A stretch of DNA of 64,000 bases, taken from the NCBI GenBank assembly GCA_934772045.1, contig CAKVMH010000002.1, positions 186,001 to 250,000 of the forward strand, in the 5' to 3' direction. Positions 51,607-60,117 of this stretch are shown in pieces. The notes under the pieces are model-generated. The model saw only the letters and a list, made by a program, of their open reading frames with translations, did not search any database and was not told the DNA's origin. Positions within the stretch are counted from its first letter, which is position 1; each line of letters opens with the position of its first letter. Position numbers and translations under genes: made by a program. Source of the DNA: an uncultured Clostridia bacterium (GTDB taxonomy: Bacteria; Bacillota; Clostridia; Christensenellales; UBA1242).

Positions 51607-52053
51607 CTAAATAAACAACCCTGCAAAACCGCAGATAATTGACCCCACAACCCCACAGACAATCACAGGGCCAGCAATAGTGAACATCTTAACGCAAATG
51701 CCGTAAATAATTCCTTCCTTTTTAAACTCAATTGCAGGGCTAGAAATTGAGTTACTAAATCCGGTAATAGGAATAACTGAGCCAGCACCACCCCATGCGC
51801 CAATAACATCGTAAACCCCTAAACCAGTTAAAAAACATGTTATGAAAATGATAGTCATAAGCATGCAACTGGTAACTTCACTTTCCGCAAGGTTTGGGAA
51901 GAAATAACTGTACATGTCAAAAAAGCCTTGCCCAATTGCACATATTAAGCCACCTAAAAAGAAAGCTTTTAAAAGTGACGGCCATGCTTTTGTCTTTGGC
52001 AACTTTGATTCAACATATAAATTGTAATTAGTATTTCGCTTATTTTTATCCAT
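51607..52053 (-). CDS. spoVAC: Stage V sporulation protein AC
   Basis: 148-aa membrane protein with four helices, the mechanosensitive part of the SpoVA channel in Bacillus. FLGGLICAIGQG and the VIPITGFSNSISSPAIEFKKEG region (in part) are family marks. It opens the spoVA operon on the minus strand, 145 bp from the divergent lipoprotein gene, and directly precedes spoVAD. Confidence 0.93.
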   Translation of the reverse strand: MDKNKRNTNYNLYVESKLPKTKAWPSLLKAFFLGGLICAIGQGFFDMYSYFFPNLAESEVTSCMLMTIIFITCFLTGLGVYDVIGAWGGAGSVIPITGFSNSISSPAIEFKKEGIIYGICVKMFTIAGPVIVCGVVGSIICGFAGLFI

Positions 52054-52198
52054 TTTAACCTCAGCTAAATTATTGTCAAAAGGTCAAATTTTAATCAAAA
52101 TTTTTAAAAAAGTGGATAAATATTGGTCTTTTTTATAGTTTTTGTATGTTTTTAAATAATTTTTTTAAATTTATTCATACTAATGTTAAGGAGTAACT

Positions 52199-53932
52199 AT
52201 GAAAAAAATAATTCCAATTTTAACATTACTTTCAGTGCCTGTTATGTTATGCGCGTGCAATACAGACAATGAAAAAGCATACACAACTTATGATAACTAC
52301 AAAACAAACATTAATAATTTTCAAAAAAACTTAATTAATTACGCAAACAATAGTGAAAATGGGCTTTCAAAATTAACTTTAAATAAATATAAATTAACTT
52401 TTGCATTGCCGGAAAATAATTTACCTATTGCAACTCAACCAGCTAATGAATTAAATGAAAATAACGAAAATGAGTTGAATAAGAATAACGAGTTAAACAA
52501 AACAAACGAAAATGGACAGGCAGACAAAAATATAACTACCCTTCCAAACAAAGATTTTAAACCGGTTGATATAGGAAGTGGTAACAAAAATTCAGAGCAA
52601 CAAAACAATGGTAATGAAAATCAAAATGAAGACACAAAAACAGACATTGACCCAGACCAAAGCAAAGCACTAGACGAACAACAACCAACAATTTTGCCAA
52701 AGCAAGAAACACAGGATAAAACCAACACAACACCAGCCAGTCAAACCGACTTCCAAAAAATTTCAACTCTTTACACTTTAACAAAAGATGTTGACAATGA
52801 GTGCAACGCTTACTGCCAATTAAAAACCAGTTTAGTCAACGCTATAACAGAAACAAACAAATTGATTGACATGGTTAACAATAATGAACTTGAATTGACA
52901 AATGAACAACGCCTTTTCTTAACCGAGCAATCACATCAATTAAAAAATTTAGGCAGGCAATTAAGCACCGCTACAACTCAATTATCATTCAGTTTGAACG
53001 ATTTAAACACAGCAATTTCTAACCAAACAGACATTGACCAATTATCAATGAAATATTTAATCGTTTTGGAAAATCTGGTTAATGGCAATGAAATGTTAGA
53101 AAACAGCCTATATTCTCTCAATTTAATCAATCAATTAATGCATATGCCAGCAACCTCAAATAGCAACAATACTGGCAGAATTTTGTATGGCTGGCAACAG
53201 AATGGTCAACCGCCAATCGTTTATGATTATTTATTAGATAAAGACGGCAAATTGATTAATAATGAAGAAAATAAATACGAAAATGATGCGAACAATACTA
53301 ATGACAGTGAAAAAAATGCTGACGATACCCCAAAACAAACCGAAACAAATCAACCAGTTAAGGAAACCGAAACAAGCAACGATAACACAACTAAAAGGAC
53401 ATGGTTAACCCCTAATATTGACACTTACGGGAATTACAGGTCTAACATCGACACATTTTACAACACTGCCCTTTTAAACCGCTTCAACAATGGTCGTTAC
53501 GGTTACGGAATGAACGGGTTTAATGGTTATTACGGCACATATGGAGCTTTTCCAAACAATGGAAATGGGTTTTATGGTTATAATAACATGAACAATGGTT
53601 ACATGCAAAACAACCCATATTTTAACAACAATTTTAACAATTCTAACCAAAATTTAAACTATAACGATAGTACAATAAATAGCGACCAATCAATGTTAAA
53701 CACACAAGATAATGTAAACACAAACAAACCAGCACGAAAAAAGAAACAATTTAAACTCAACAAAAACATTGACACATATCGCGACGAAAACACGCCTACA
53801 CCAGCACAAAGATTTTCAAACATTAAAGATTCAGTGTCGAATTTCTTTTCAAAGTTTCGTAAACCTGAAAAGGATAAAATCAAAAACCCAATTTACGAAA
53901 TGAAAAATGAAGAAAATTCAAAAATTAAATAA
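52199..53932 (+). CDS. Asn-rich lipoprotein with repeated NIDTY motifs, unknown function
   Basis: 577 aa. A signal peptide with lipobox LCAC (Cys about 20) predicts a membrane-linked lipoprotein. Residues 80-175 are Asn/Glu/Gln-rich low complexity. About 180-325 is a helical region with coiled-coil character (SLVNAITETNKLIDMV...). After a second low-complexity segment comes a Gly/Tyr/Asn-rich tract (about 425-490) flanked by three copies of NIDTY/NIDTF. The end is basic. AAGGAG precedes the ATG. It lies between spoVA and spoIIA, both on the other strand, so a spore-envelope role is possible but unproven. I do not recognise a family. Confidence 0.8.
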   Translation: MKKIIPILTLLSVPVMLCACNTDNEKAYTTYDNYKTNINNFQKNLINYANNSENGLSKLTLNKYKLTFALPENNLPIATQPANELNENNENELNKNNELNKTNENGQADKNITTLPNKDFKPVDIGSGNKNSEQQNNGNENQNEDTKTDIDPDQSKALDEQQPTILPKQETQDKTNTTPASQTDFQKISTLYTLTKDVDNECNAYCQLKTSLVNAITETNKLIDMVNNNELELTNEQRLFLTEQSHQLKNLGRQLSTATTQLSFSLNDLNTAISNQTDIDQLSMKYLIVLENLVNGNEMLENSLYSLNLINQLMHMPATSNSNNTGRILYGWQQNGQPPIVYDYLLDKDGKLINNEENKYENDANNTNDSEKNADDTPKQTETNQPVKETETSNDNTTKRTWLTPNIDTYGNYRSNIDTFYNTALLNRFNNGRYGYGMNGFNGYYGTYGAFPNNGNGFYGYNNMNNGYMQNNPYFNNNFNNSNQNLNYNDSTINSDQSMLNTQDNVNTNKPARKKKQFKLNKNIDTYRDENTPTPAQRFSNIKDSVSNFFSKFRKPEKDKIKNPIYEMKNEENSKIK

Positions 53933-53982
53933 ATTTCCAAAATTTTATAAACAAAATTCAAAGATGGCAAATTATTAGCAAA

Positions 53983-54705
53983 TCATAACTGCATACCATC
54001 TCGCATAAATTGCAAAACTTTATTTTCAATACGGCTCACTTGAACTTGGCTCACGCCAAGTTCTTTTGCTATCTCGCTTTGCGTTTTATCCAAATAATAG
54101 CGCATTATAATCACTTGTTTTTCGCGTTTATCCAATTTTTCAATCATTTCACGAAGTGTCAGTTTATCAATATAGTTTTCTACATTAAATTTATCCGCCA
54201 CCTTATCAGACAGACAAACACCGTCCTCCTCATCGTCAAATTTTTCATTCAACGACAAGGGGTTTGTGTTGGCCTCCATCGTGAAAATTAAGTCAGTTTT
54301 ATCCATATTAAAGGTTTTCGCCAGATGCTCCACCGATGGCTGTTCCCCATGTTTTTTAACAAATTCAGCAATATAATTTTTTATTATAATCGCATTGTGC
54401 TTAATGCTACGTGAAACTTTAACACTTCCGTCATCACGCATAAACCTTTTAATCTCACCCGCTATCATAGGCACTGCGTAAGTTGTAAATTTAACGTTAA
54501 AATTAGGGTCGTAATTATTGATGGCCTTAACAAAGCCCATTGACCCTAATTGAAATAAATCGTCATACTCAATTCCTTTATTTATATACCTTTTAATAAC
54601 GCTCTTAATAAGCGGAGCATTAAAGGTTATTAACTTTTCTTTTGCATCATTATCACCGAGTTTTGCTTGCTCCAACAACTCAGCGGTTTGACTGCCAGTA
54701 AGCAT
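53983..54705 (-). CDS. sigF: Forespore sigma factor SigF
   Basis: First compartment-specific sigma factor of sporulation. 240 aa with regions 2 (FQLGSMGFVKAINNYDPNFNVKFTTYA region), 3 and 4 (IAKELGVSQVQVSRIE helix-turn-helix). GAGGTG lies before the ATG, inside the end of spoIIAB. It is the last gene of spoIIAA-spoIIAB-sigF, the regulatory module that holds sigma-F inactive until SpoIIAA is dephosphorylated. Confidence 0.95.
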   Translation of the reverse strand: MLTGSQTAELLEQAKLGDNDAKEKLITFNAPLIKSVIKRYINKGIEYDDLFQLGSMGFVKAINNYDPNFNVKFTTYAVPMIAGEIKRFMRDDGSVKVSRSIKHNAIIIKNYIAEFVKKHGEQPSVEHLAKTFNMDKTDLIFTMEANTNPLSLNEKFDDEEDGVCLSDKVADKFNVENYIDKLTLREMIEKLDKREKQVIIMRYYLDKTQSEIAKELGVSQVQVSRIENKVLQFMRDGMQL

Positions 54706-55134
54706 TTAGCACACCTCGGCATTGTCAATCTTTTTAGTCATATAGACGGTTAAACCTTCCTTGTTATTGCTAACTTTAAGTTCGTCCATAAATGCTTCAA
54801 TAACGGTAAATCCCATTCCGCTTCGTTCCTGCTCTGGCTTAGATGTGTAAAAAGGGCTTAGCGCTTTTTTAATGTCGACTATGCCGATACCATTATCAAT
54901 AACTGAAATGTGAATTTCATTATCCTTTATGCCCATTTTCATTGTCACCCAGCCTTGTTTGTTTGGATAGGCATGCACAATAGAATTGGTTACCGCTTCA
55001 CTAACTGCTGTTTTAACATCTTCAATCTGCTCTAACGTAGGGTTCATTTGTAACAAAAATGTCGCTGCCACAGTGCGCGCAAACGCTTCATTTTCAGGCA
55101 CTGCTTTAAACTTAATTTCCATCATATTTTTCAT
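54706..55134 (-). CDS. spoIIAB: Anti-sigma-F factor and kinase SpoIIAB
   Basis: GHKL kinase that binds sigma-F and phosphorylates SpoIIAA. About 142 aa from the ATG at 55134, with GGAAGG upstream. The N-box (AVTNSIVHAYPN), DNGIGI and the GMGFTVIEAFMD lid region are intact. It abuts sigF with no gap and follows spoIIAA by 10 bp. The set matches Bacillus in order and size. Confidence 0.95.
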   Translation of the reverse strand: MKNMMEIKFKAVPENEAFARTVAATFLLQMNPTLEQIEDVKTAVSEAVTNSIVHAYPNKQGWVTMKMGIKDNEIHISVIDNGIGIVDIKKALSPFYTSKPEQERSGMGFTVIEAFMDELKVSNNKEGLTVYMTKKIDNAEVC

Positions 55135-55144
55135 AATTACCTTC

Positions 55145-55456
55145 CTAAACAATTTTGGGCATAATTTCATAAAGCCCAGACATCTTAAATATTCTTTCCG
55201 CCGTTCTGCTTGGGTTTGAAATAAAAATTGGCTTGTTATATTCTCTCATCTTTTTGTATCTCCCTATCAAAACACCAACCCCAGTGCTGTCCATAAAAGT
55301 AAGTTCACTTAAATCTAGCACTATCTGCACAAAACCCTTTTCAGTTTCAAGTAGTGCGTCCAGTTCTTTCCTAACCGTTTTTGCTGTATACTCGTCAAGT
55401 TCACCAGAAAGTAAAATATATAAAGTTCTATTCATAATTCTCGACTTGATTTGCAT
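55145..55456 (-). CDS. spoIIAA: Anti-anti-sigma factor SpoIIAA
   Basis: STAS-domain protein whose unphosphorylated form frees sigma-F. 103 aa from the ATG at 55456, with a strong GGAGG site. The phosphorylated serine is S57 in FMDSTGVGVLIGRY. It opens the spoIIA operon. A sigma-H type promoter is expected in the 40-odd bases before it, but none was clear; the terminator of the upstream gene occupies most of that space. Confidence 0.95.
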   Translation of the reverse strand: MQIKSRIMNRTLYILLSGELDEYTAKTVRKELDALLETEKGFVQIVLDLSELTFMDSTGVGVLIGRYKKMREYNKPIFISNPSRTAERIFKMSGLYEIMPKIV

Positions 55457-55493
55457 ATGACCTCCTTGCAAATATACTAGCAAAAACAAAATT

Positions 55494-55530
55494 AAAAAAA
55501 ATGGTAACATTTGTAATAATGCCACCATTT
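55494..55530 (-). terminator. Terminator of the zinc-ribbon gene
   Basis: On the minus strand AATGGTGGCATT and AATGTTACCATT pair with one mismatch and are followed by eight T. It separates the zinc-ribbon gene from spoIIAA. Confidence 0.82.
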
Positions 55531-55594
55531 TGTGTTGTAATTTGTTGAAATTGTTTAAGTTGTAATTTTGAAAATTTTTGTAAACAAAATTAAC

Positions 55595-56623
55595 CTAAGT
55601 TAAAAAGTAAATAAGCAAAAATATCCCGGCAAGTAAACCGCAAACTAAAAGCACTGTGAAGAAAATTGCCCACCCATTTTTAGGCAAACTGCCAACTTTA
55701 CCTGTTTGACCATTCATAAGGGCTTTGTAACGCTTATCTTTATATGTTGTGGTAAATAAATAAACCGGCAATAAGCAATAGTTGTATTTTGCGTTATTAT
55801 AATCTGTGTTTACAGTAAGCGAAACAACACCGGTACAACCATGCTTGGATAAGATTGCATTTTCAATTTCGCGTTTCATCATTGATTTAGCCGTTGCAAC
55901 GCAATCATTGAATAATTTGTCTTGATATTCTAAAACATATCCGTTTATAAAATCTGTTTTAAAATCAACAGCCGACAAATAGTCAAACGGCATAATTTCA
56001 GCTAATTCTGCTTGGTTTAAATTAGAATTTGCTTCAATTGTCAAATTCCTAAAATCTTTATCAATTGAACCTGAAACAACCTTCCTAATTGTCTTAGTGC
56101 GAGTTGTCCCATCGCTATCTTTCACTGTTTTTTCATATGTCAAAACGCCGTCGTAAATAGTTGAACTGTCAAAATCAAAAACAAATGTATTAACGTATAA
56201 GCCCATAACGTTTTCTTGTGTTATGCCCTTAAATATCTTTTTGTTTGTATAAAATCGCTTAAAATTTTCCTTTTTGAACATATTTATTGCATCAGCTTTG
56301 CCAAATGTAAAAGGAACAACCGAATCAATATACATCAAATTCTTGCTTTTGCTAGCAACAATCGTTTCACTGCCACAATACATACACTTGTTGGTTGCTT
56401 GCAGTTTGTTAATAATGATGTTTGCCCCACACGATTTGCATTTTAATTGACGTGTTTCATTCGCTAAAGGGTCAACTTCAAGTGACACATTTTGTTCAAG
56501 AGGCTTTTTTACAAATACATGGTTATACTTAACATTTTGTGCATCACCACACATTTCACAAACATTGCTTTTGCTTTTAGGGTCAAAATATACTATACCC
56601 CCACAATTTTTACATTTTCCCAT
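55595..56623 (-). CDS. Zinc-ribbon protein with C-terminal membrane anchor
   Basis: 342 aa. Two zinc ribbons lie at the N-terminus: CKNCGG...CEMCG (residues 4-24) and CKSCGA...CMYCG (about 61-80). The central 85-300 is a beta-rich soluble domain, and one hydrophobic helix ends the protein (about 317-341). This is the architecture of the TFIIB-type zinc-ribbon membrane proteins common in Clostridia, whose function is unknown. It has its own terminator and stands between the spoIIA operon and the tRNA cluster. Confidence 0.82.
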   Translation of the reverse strand: MGKCKNCGGIVYFDPKSKSNVCEMCGDAQNVKYNHVFVKKPLEQNVSLEVDPLANETRQLKCKSCGANIIINKLQATNKCMYCGSETIVASKSKNLMYIDSVVPFTFGKADAINMFKKENFKRFYTNKKIFKGITQENVMGLYVNTFVFDFDSSTIYDGVLTYEKTVKDSDGTTRTKTIRKVVSGSIDKDFRNLTIEANSNLNQAELAEIMPFDYLSAVDFKTDFINGYVLEYQDKLFNDCVATAKSMMKREIENAILSKHGCTGVVSLTVNTDYNNAKYNYCLLPVYLFTTTYKDKRYKALMNGQTGKVGSLPKNGWAIFFTVLLVCGLLAGIFLLIYFLT

Positions 56624-56736
56624 GTTGTTATTTTAACAAAAAAGTAAAACTTATGCAAATATTTTCACAGTTTAAATTTTAATTGAATAAGTTTGAAAAA
56701 AAACATATTTGATGTTAATCTAGCAATTATGACATA

Positions 56737-56762
56737 AAAAAACTCCTATTTCTAGGAGTATT
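56737..56762 (-). terminator. tRNA cluster terminator, outer copy
   Basis: On the minus strand ACTCCTA-GAAA-TAGGAGT then a T-run. It is an exact duplicate of the hairpin at 56850-56875. Confidence 0.85.
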
Positions 56763-56800
56763 ATGGAGCTAGTGAATGGAGTCGAACCATCAACCTGCTG
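56737..56800 (-). repeat. 64-bp duplicate of the tRNA-Thr 3' half plus terminator
   Basis: Bases 56737-56800 repeat 56850-56913 with one mismatch. The copy holds the terminator and the 3' part of tRNA-Thr(UGU) from the anticodon stem to CCA, but no intact 5' half. Period 113 bp. Confidence 0.9.
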
Positions 56801-56849
56801 TATTAAGGAAATACGTAGTTTTGACGTCAATCCAGCAGCCATTTCAAAC
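56763..56849 (-). pseudogene. tRNA-Thr remnant
   Basis: On the minus strand the T arm, the variable loop and the 3' acceptor with CCA match tRNA-Thr(UGU), but upstream of CAGCAGG the sequence is unrelated apart from short words (AATGGC, TGAC). No 5' acceptor strand can pair, so it is not a working tRNA. Confidence 0.7.
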
Positions 56850-56876
56850 AAAAAACTCCTATTTCTAGGAGTATTG

Positions 56877-56951
56877 TGGAGCTAGTGAATGGAGTCGAAC
56901 CATCAACCTGCTGATTACAAGTCAGCTGCTCTGCCATTGAGCCACACTAGC
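56877..56951 (-). tRNA. tRNA-Thr (anticodon UGU)
   Basis: 75 nt with CCA. Acceptor GCTAGTG pairs with CACTAGC; anticodon stem CTGAC / GTCAG-type arm with loop CTTGTAA gives UGU. It is the last tRNA of the minus-strand cluster, followed by a terminator inside the duplicated 64-bp block. Confidence 0.94.
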
Positions 56952-57016
56952 ATATTGATATATTAAATTATTTTTGTTGCTTTGTCAATCAATGAATGAC
57001 TATTTTCCACTTGGAG

Positions 57017-57101
57017 TGGTGGAAGGGGATGGATTCGAACCATCGAAGACGAAGTCGACGGATTTACAGTCCGTTGCATTTGGCCGCTCTGCAACCCTTC
57101 C
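57017..57101 (-). tRNA. tRNA-Tyr (anticodon GUA)
   Basis: 85 nt, class II with a long variable arm (CGACTTCGTCTTCG region). Acceptor GGAAGGG pairs with CCCTTCC, and CCA is encoded. Anticodon loop CTGTAAA. Confidence 0.95.
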
Positions 57102-57125
57102 ATAACGCACTTGCATAAACAAGTG

Positions 57126-57201
57126 TGGTGGCTCGAACCGGAATCGAACCAGTGACACAAGGATTTTCAGTCCTTTGCTCTACCGACTGAGCTATCGAGC
57201 C
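57126..57201 (-). tRNA. tRNA-Phe (anticodon GAA)
   Basis: 76 nt with CCA. Acceptor GGCTCGA pairs with TCGAGCC; anticodon stem AGGAC-type with loop CTGAAAA. Confidence 0.95.
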
Positions 57202-57210
57202 TTAATAATT

Positions 57211-57287
57211 TGGCGACCCGGAAGGGGCTCGAACCCTCGACCTCCAGCGTGACAGGCTGGCGCTCTAACCAGCTGAGCTACCGGGCC
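57211..57287 (-). tRNA. tRNA-Asp (anticodon GUC)
   Basis: 77 nt with CCA. Acceptor GGCCCGG pairs with CCGGGTC (one G-U); anticodon stem CCAGC / GCTGG with loop CTGTCAC. Confidence 0.95.
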
Positions 57288-57317
57288 AAATTAAAATTAA
57301 GTTATTGCCTTTAGGGC

Positions 57318-57394
57318 TGGTGGGCCTTCACGGACTTGAACCGCGGACCGACCGGTTATGAGCCGGTTGCTCTAACCAACTGAGCTAAAGGCCC
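57318..57394 (-). tRNA. tRNA with anticodon CAU (elongator Met, or Ile2)
   Basis: 77 nt with CCA. Acceptor GGGCCTT pairs with AAGGCCC; anticodon stem CCGGC / ACCGG-type with loop CTCATAA. The body lacks the three G-C pairs and the unpaired first base of initiator tRNA. The choice between elongator Met and lysidine-modified Ile2 cannot be made safely by eye. Confidence 0.9.
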
Positions 57395-57452
57395 TTGTAT
57401 GTTGAGTTAACAACTAAGCAAGGTAAATCCGCACTCGTCACAATGCAGAAAA

Positions 57453-57528
57453 TGGTCGGGGTGAAGGGACTCGAACCCCCGGCCCCATGATCCCAAATCA
57501 CGTGCGCTACCAACTGCGCTACACCCCG
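57453..57528 (-). tRNA. tRNA-Pro (anticodon UGG)
   Basis: 76 nt with CCA. Acceptor CGGGGTG pairs with CACCCCG; anticodon stem CGTGA / TCATG with loop TTTGGGA. It is the first gene of the Pro-CAU-Asp-Phe-Tyr-Thr cluster on the minus strand. Confidence 0.95.
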
Positions 57529-57707
57529 ACGATTACTTTTCAATAATACAATATTCTAAAAATAATGTCAATGATTTTTTTAAATATTTTTGAATTTTTA
57601 TTTAATTTGTTCTAATATTATTAGATTTTCGTAAGAGTGTATCATTTTATTCATTCACATAAAATTTAACATTTACTTTCTATAACTTATTCCTTTTAAG
57701 CGTAAAA

Positions 57708-58154
57708 TTAATCTATTTTAACACGCTTTTGTTTATGTTTGCATTCGTACATTTTTTTATCTAACTTATCAATAACATCAACCACATCTTCACCATTAAA
57801 GCCAAATTCATAGGCATACGCAAAATTATTTTGACTATCACAATAATTTACAAAATCGTCCTTTTTATCATTATCAACAATAATAAAAAATTCATCACCA
57901 CCGTATCTTATAGCAGTGCCAAAACGGGAAAGTTCTTTCCCTATTTTATTAATATATTTATCACCTTCAAAGTGTCCATATTTATCGTTGATTTTTTTAA
58001 GGTTGTTTACATCTGTAACAGCCAAATTTAATGTTGTTTTTTGCAATGTTTCAATATAATGTTTATGGAACCAATTTCTATTATAAAGCCCGGTCACGAC
58101 ATCACAGTATGCCATTTTTATCAGTTTATTATAAGTTTTTCTTTTGATGAACAT
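57708..58154 (-). CDS. Small GGDEF-domain protein
   Basis: 148 aa made almost only of a diguanylate cyclase (GGDEF) domain: VTGLYNRNWF, the DVNNLKKINDKYGHFEGD substrate segment and the active-site YGGDEF near residue 84. There is no signal, membrane helix or sensor domain, and the C-terminus is about 10-15 residues shorter than the typical domain. It could make c-di-GMP, or be a degenerate remnant. It stands alone between the tRNA cluster and the pseudouridine synthase gene. Confidence 0.85.
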   Translation of the reverse strand: MFIKRKTYNKLIKMAYCDVVTGLYNRNWFHKHYIETLQKTTLNLAVTDVNNLKKINDKYGHFEGDKYINKIGKELSRFGTAIRYGGDEFFIIVDNDKKDDFVNYCDSQNNFAYAYEFGFNGEDVVDVIDKLDKKMYECKHKQKRVKID

Positions 58155-58295
58155 AATTTCTCCTGAATAAATAATTTATTAATTTTTTAATTAAAATAAT
58201 ACAATATTCTAATAAAAATTTGTTTTGTTGTTGCAGAATTTACTATTTCGTTCGCAAACTTAGATTGTTTTTAATAGTTAAATTTATTAGCATAG

Positions 58296-59126
58296 TTATA
58301 GCCAGGTAGGTATTATTTCAAATGTTTTGCTGTTTAAATAAGATAAATTTATATCTTTTTTAAACTTAAATGCCAAATAATTTGCGGTTAGATGAAGCTG
58401 TTTTTCATTGTCTTTGCCGTACTTGTTATCGCCCACAATTGGGTACCCATAGTATGCGATATGAGCGCGTATTTGGTGCGTTTTGCCTGTTACAAGGGTT
58501 GCAGTCATAAGCGTGTTGTCGCCACGATATTCAACAATGTCAAACTCGGTTACAATTGGCTCATACCCAGTCGTTTTTAACTCACTAATCCAAACTTTAC
58601 TTAAACTATCAACTTTTTTAAGGTAGACAGTGCGCTTAATTTTTGTTATATCTACCCTGCCATGAACAAGCAAAGCATATTTTTTTATAATGCCGTTACG
58701 TGTTTTAAATGCAGATAAAAGCGAGCGCTCACTAGCTTTATTTAACGCGAAAATAACAAGCCCTTCGGTGTTGCGGTCTATGCGATGAACTGGCAAAACG
58801 GTGGCATAATTTTGCTTTAAAACAGCCACAAGGTCACGCTCTGTTTCACTTGCAACTTCAATACCTGCGCGTTTATTTACAATCAAAACATTTTCATCAG
58901 CGTACACCAAAGTGTACCATTCTTTTTGTTCTTTTTCAGTGTAAAAAACAACTAATTTATCGCCAATATGCAGGTCAATATCTTCTTTTACGCGCGCATT
59001 ATTAACTTTAACATCTTTGTTTGCTAAGATTTTTACGACATTGAAGCGGGAAAGGAAAGGCAATTCATCAATAATTGCCTTAATTAGCTTTTTGTCTGAT
59101 TTAACTTCAAATTCTATCTTTTGCAT
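58296..59126 (-). CDS. RluA-family pseudouridine synthase
   Basis: 276 aa. An N-terminal S4 RNA-binding domain (about 15-70) precedes the synthase domain with HRIDRNTEGLVIF, whose aspartate (about 117) is catalytic. GKTHQIRAHIAYYGYPIVGD is also diagnostic. The target could be 23S rRNA (RluD/RluC type) or tRNA; the sequence alone does not decide. It is a single gene on the minus strand. Confidence 0.92.
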   Translation of the reverse strand: MQKIEFEVKSDKKLIKAIIDELPFLSRFNVVKILANKDVKVNNARVKEDIDLHIGDKLVVFYTEKEQKEWYTLVYADENVLIVNKRAGIEVASETERDLVAVLKQNYATVLPVHRIDRNTEGLVIFALNKASERSLLSAFKTRNGIIKKYALLVHGRVDITKIKRTVYLKKVDSLSKVWISELKTTGYEPIVTEFDIVEYRGDNTLMTATLVTGKTHQIRAHIAYYGYPIVGDNKYGKDNEKQLHLTANYLAFKFKKDINLSYLNSKTFEIIPTWL

Positions 59127-59214
59127 TGTATTTAAGTTGTTTTAATTTGTTAATTAATATTTTCTTTTAAAATAGGTTTATAAATATATCAACGTTAGCA
59201 CTCTTTATTAAACA

Positions 59215-60075
59215 TTATTTGTTATCGGCAAAGTATAAATCACGCATGTATTTTGCGCCGATTTCTTGGCTTTCACTTGCTTCACTAATTATCCAAGGTG
59301 TTATATTCATTTCGTGTAATACTTCAACAAATTCTTTTAAATCTGGCTTGCCAACACTTCCGTCAGCCATGTTTTGCCCGTGAACTAAATGATGCATTTC
59401 GCCCTTGTCGTTATATTGAATGGTGTAAGCATGAAAATGAATATGCTCGAATTTTTCAGGTATCTCAGCCTTAATTTTTTCAAGCCTTGTTTTGATTGCA
59501 TATTTATCTGTCAAACTACCCAGTTCTCGCGCATGCAAATGTGCAATATCAATGCATGGGTAACAATATTCGCAGGCTTTACAAATTTCAATAATCTCGT
59601 CTAACGAGCCCAAATTCGCAGTCTTACCGCCAATTTCTGGATAAAAACGGACATTGCCCATATCAATTGATGATGTAATTTCATTTATTGCGTCAATCAG
59701 TTGCTTTATCGCTACACGCCTACCTTCAGGTGTATTATCGTGCCCACCACCTGGGTGAAAAATAATGCGGTTAACGCCCACCGATTTAGCAAGTTCAATG
59801 CCTTGACGCATATACTCTTTGCTTTTCTCAACACTTGGCGTGTTTTTACTACCTAAATTTACATAATATGGTGCATGTATTGAAAAATGCATGCCCTTTG
59901 CTTGTTCGTTTAAATATATTGCTTTATTCGCGTCACTAATTTTAAAACCGTAAACGCATTGTATTTCGTAAGCATTGAGCCCTAATGCACGCAACCAGTC
60001 AAACAAACCAGCAAATTTACCTTTATAGTTTGATGGTGTGCCAGCAACGCCAAAAATAGGTTCTTGTTCTGCCAT
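59215..60075 (-). CDS. Endonuclease IV-like TIM-barrel protein
   Basis: 286 aa TIM barrel of the AP-endonuclease/endonuclease IV superfamily. Probable metal ligands are the histidines in SIHAPYYVNL and IIFHPGGG, the glutamate in YPEIGGK, CIDIAHLHA, HIHFHAYT and the final ISEAS glutamate. This is the full set of endonuclease IV, so a repair role at abasic sites is likely, though sugar isomerase-like relatives share the fold. AGGAG precedes the ATG, and the PLD-type gene lies just upstream. Confidence 0.85.
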   Translation of the reverse strand: MAEQEPIFGVAGTPSNYKGKFAGLFDWLRALGLNAYEIQCVYGFKISDANKAIYLNEQAKGMHFSIHAPYYVNLGSKNTPSVEKSKEYMRQGIELAKSVGVNRIIFHPGGGHDNTPEGRRVAIKQLIDAINEITSSIDMGNVRFYPEIGGKTANLGSLDEIIEICKACEYCYPCIDIAHLHARELGSLTDKYAIKTRLEKIKAEIPEKFEHIHFHAYTIQYNDKGEMHHLVHGQNMADGSVGKPDLKEFVEVLHEMNITPWIISEASESQEIGAKYMRDLYFADNK

Positions 60076-60117
60076 AAATCTCCTTATTTATACAACTACA
60101 CTTTTTTATTAAGCAAA

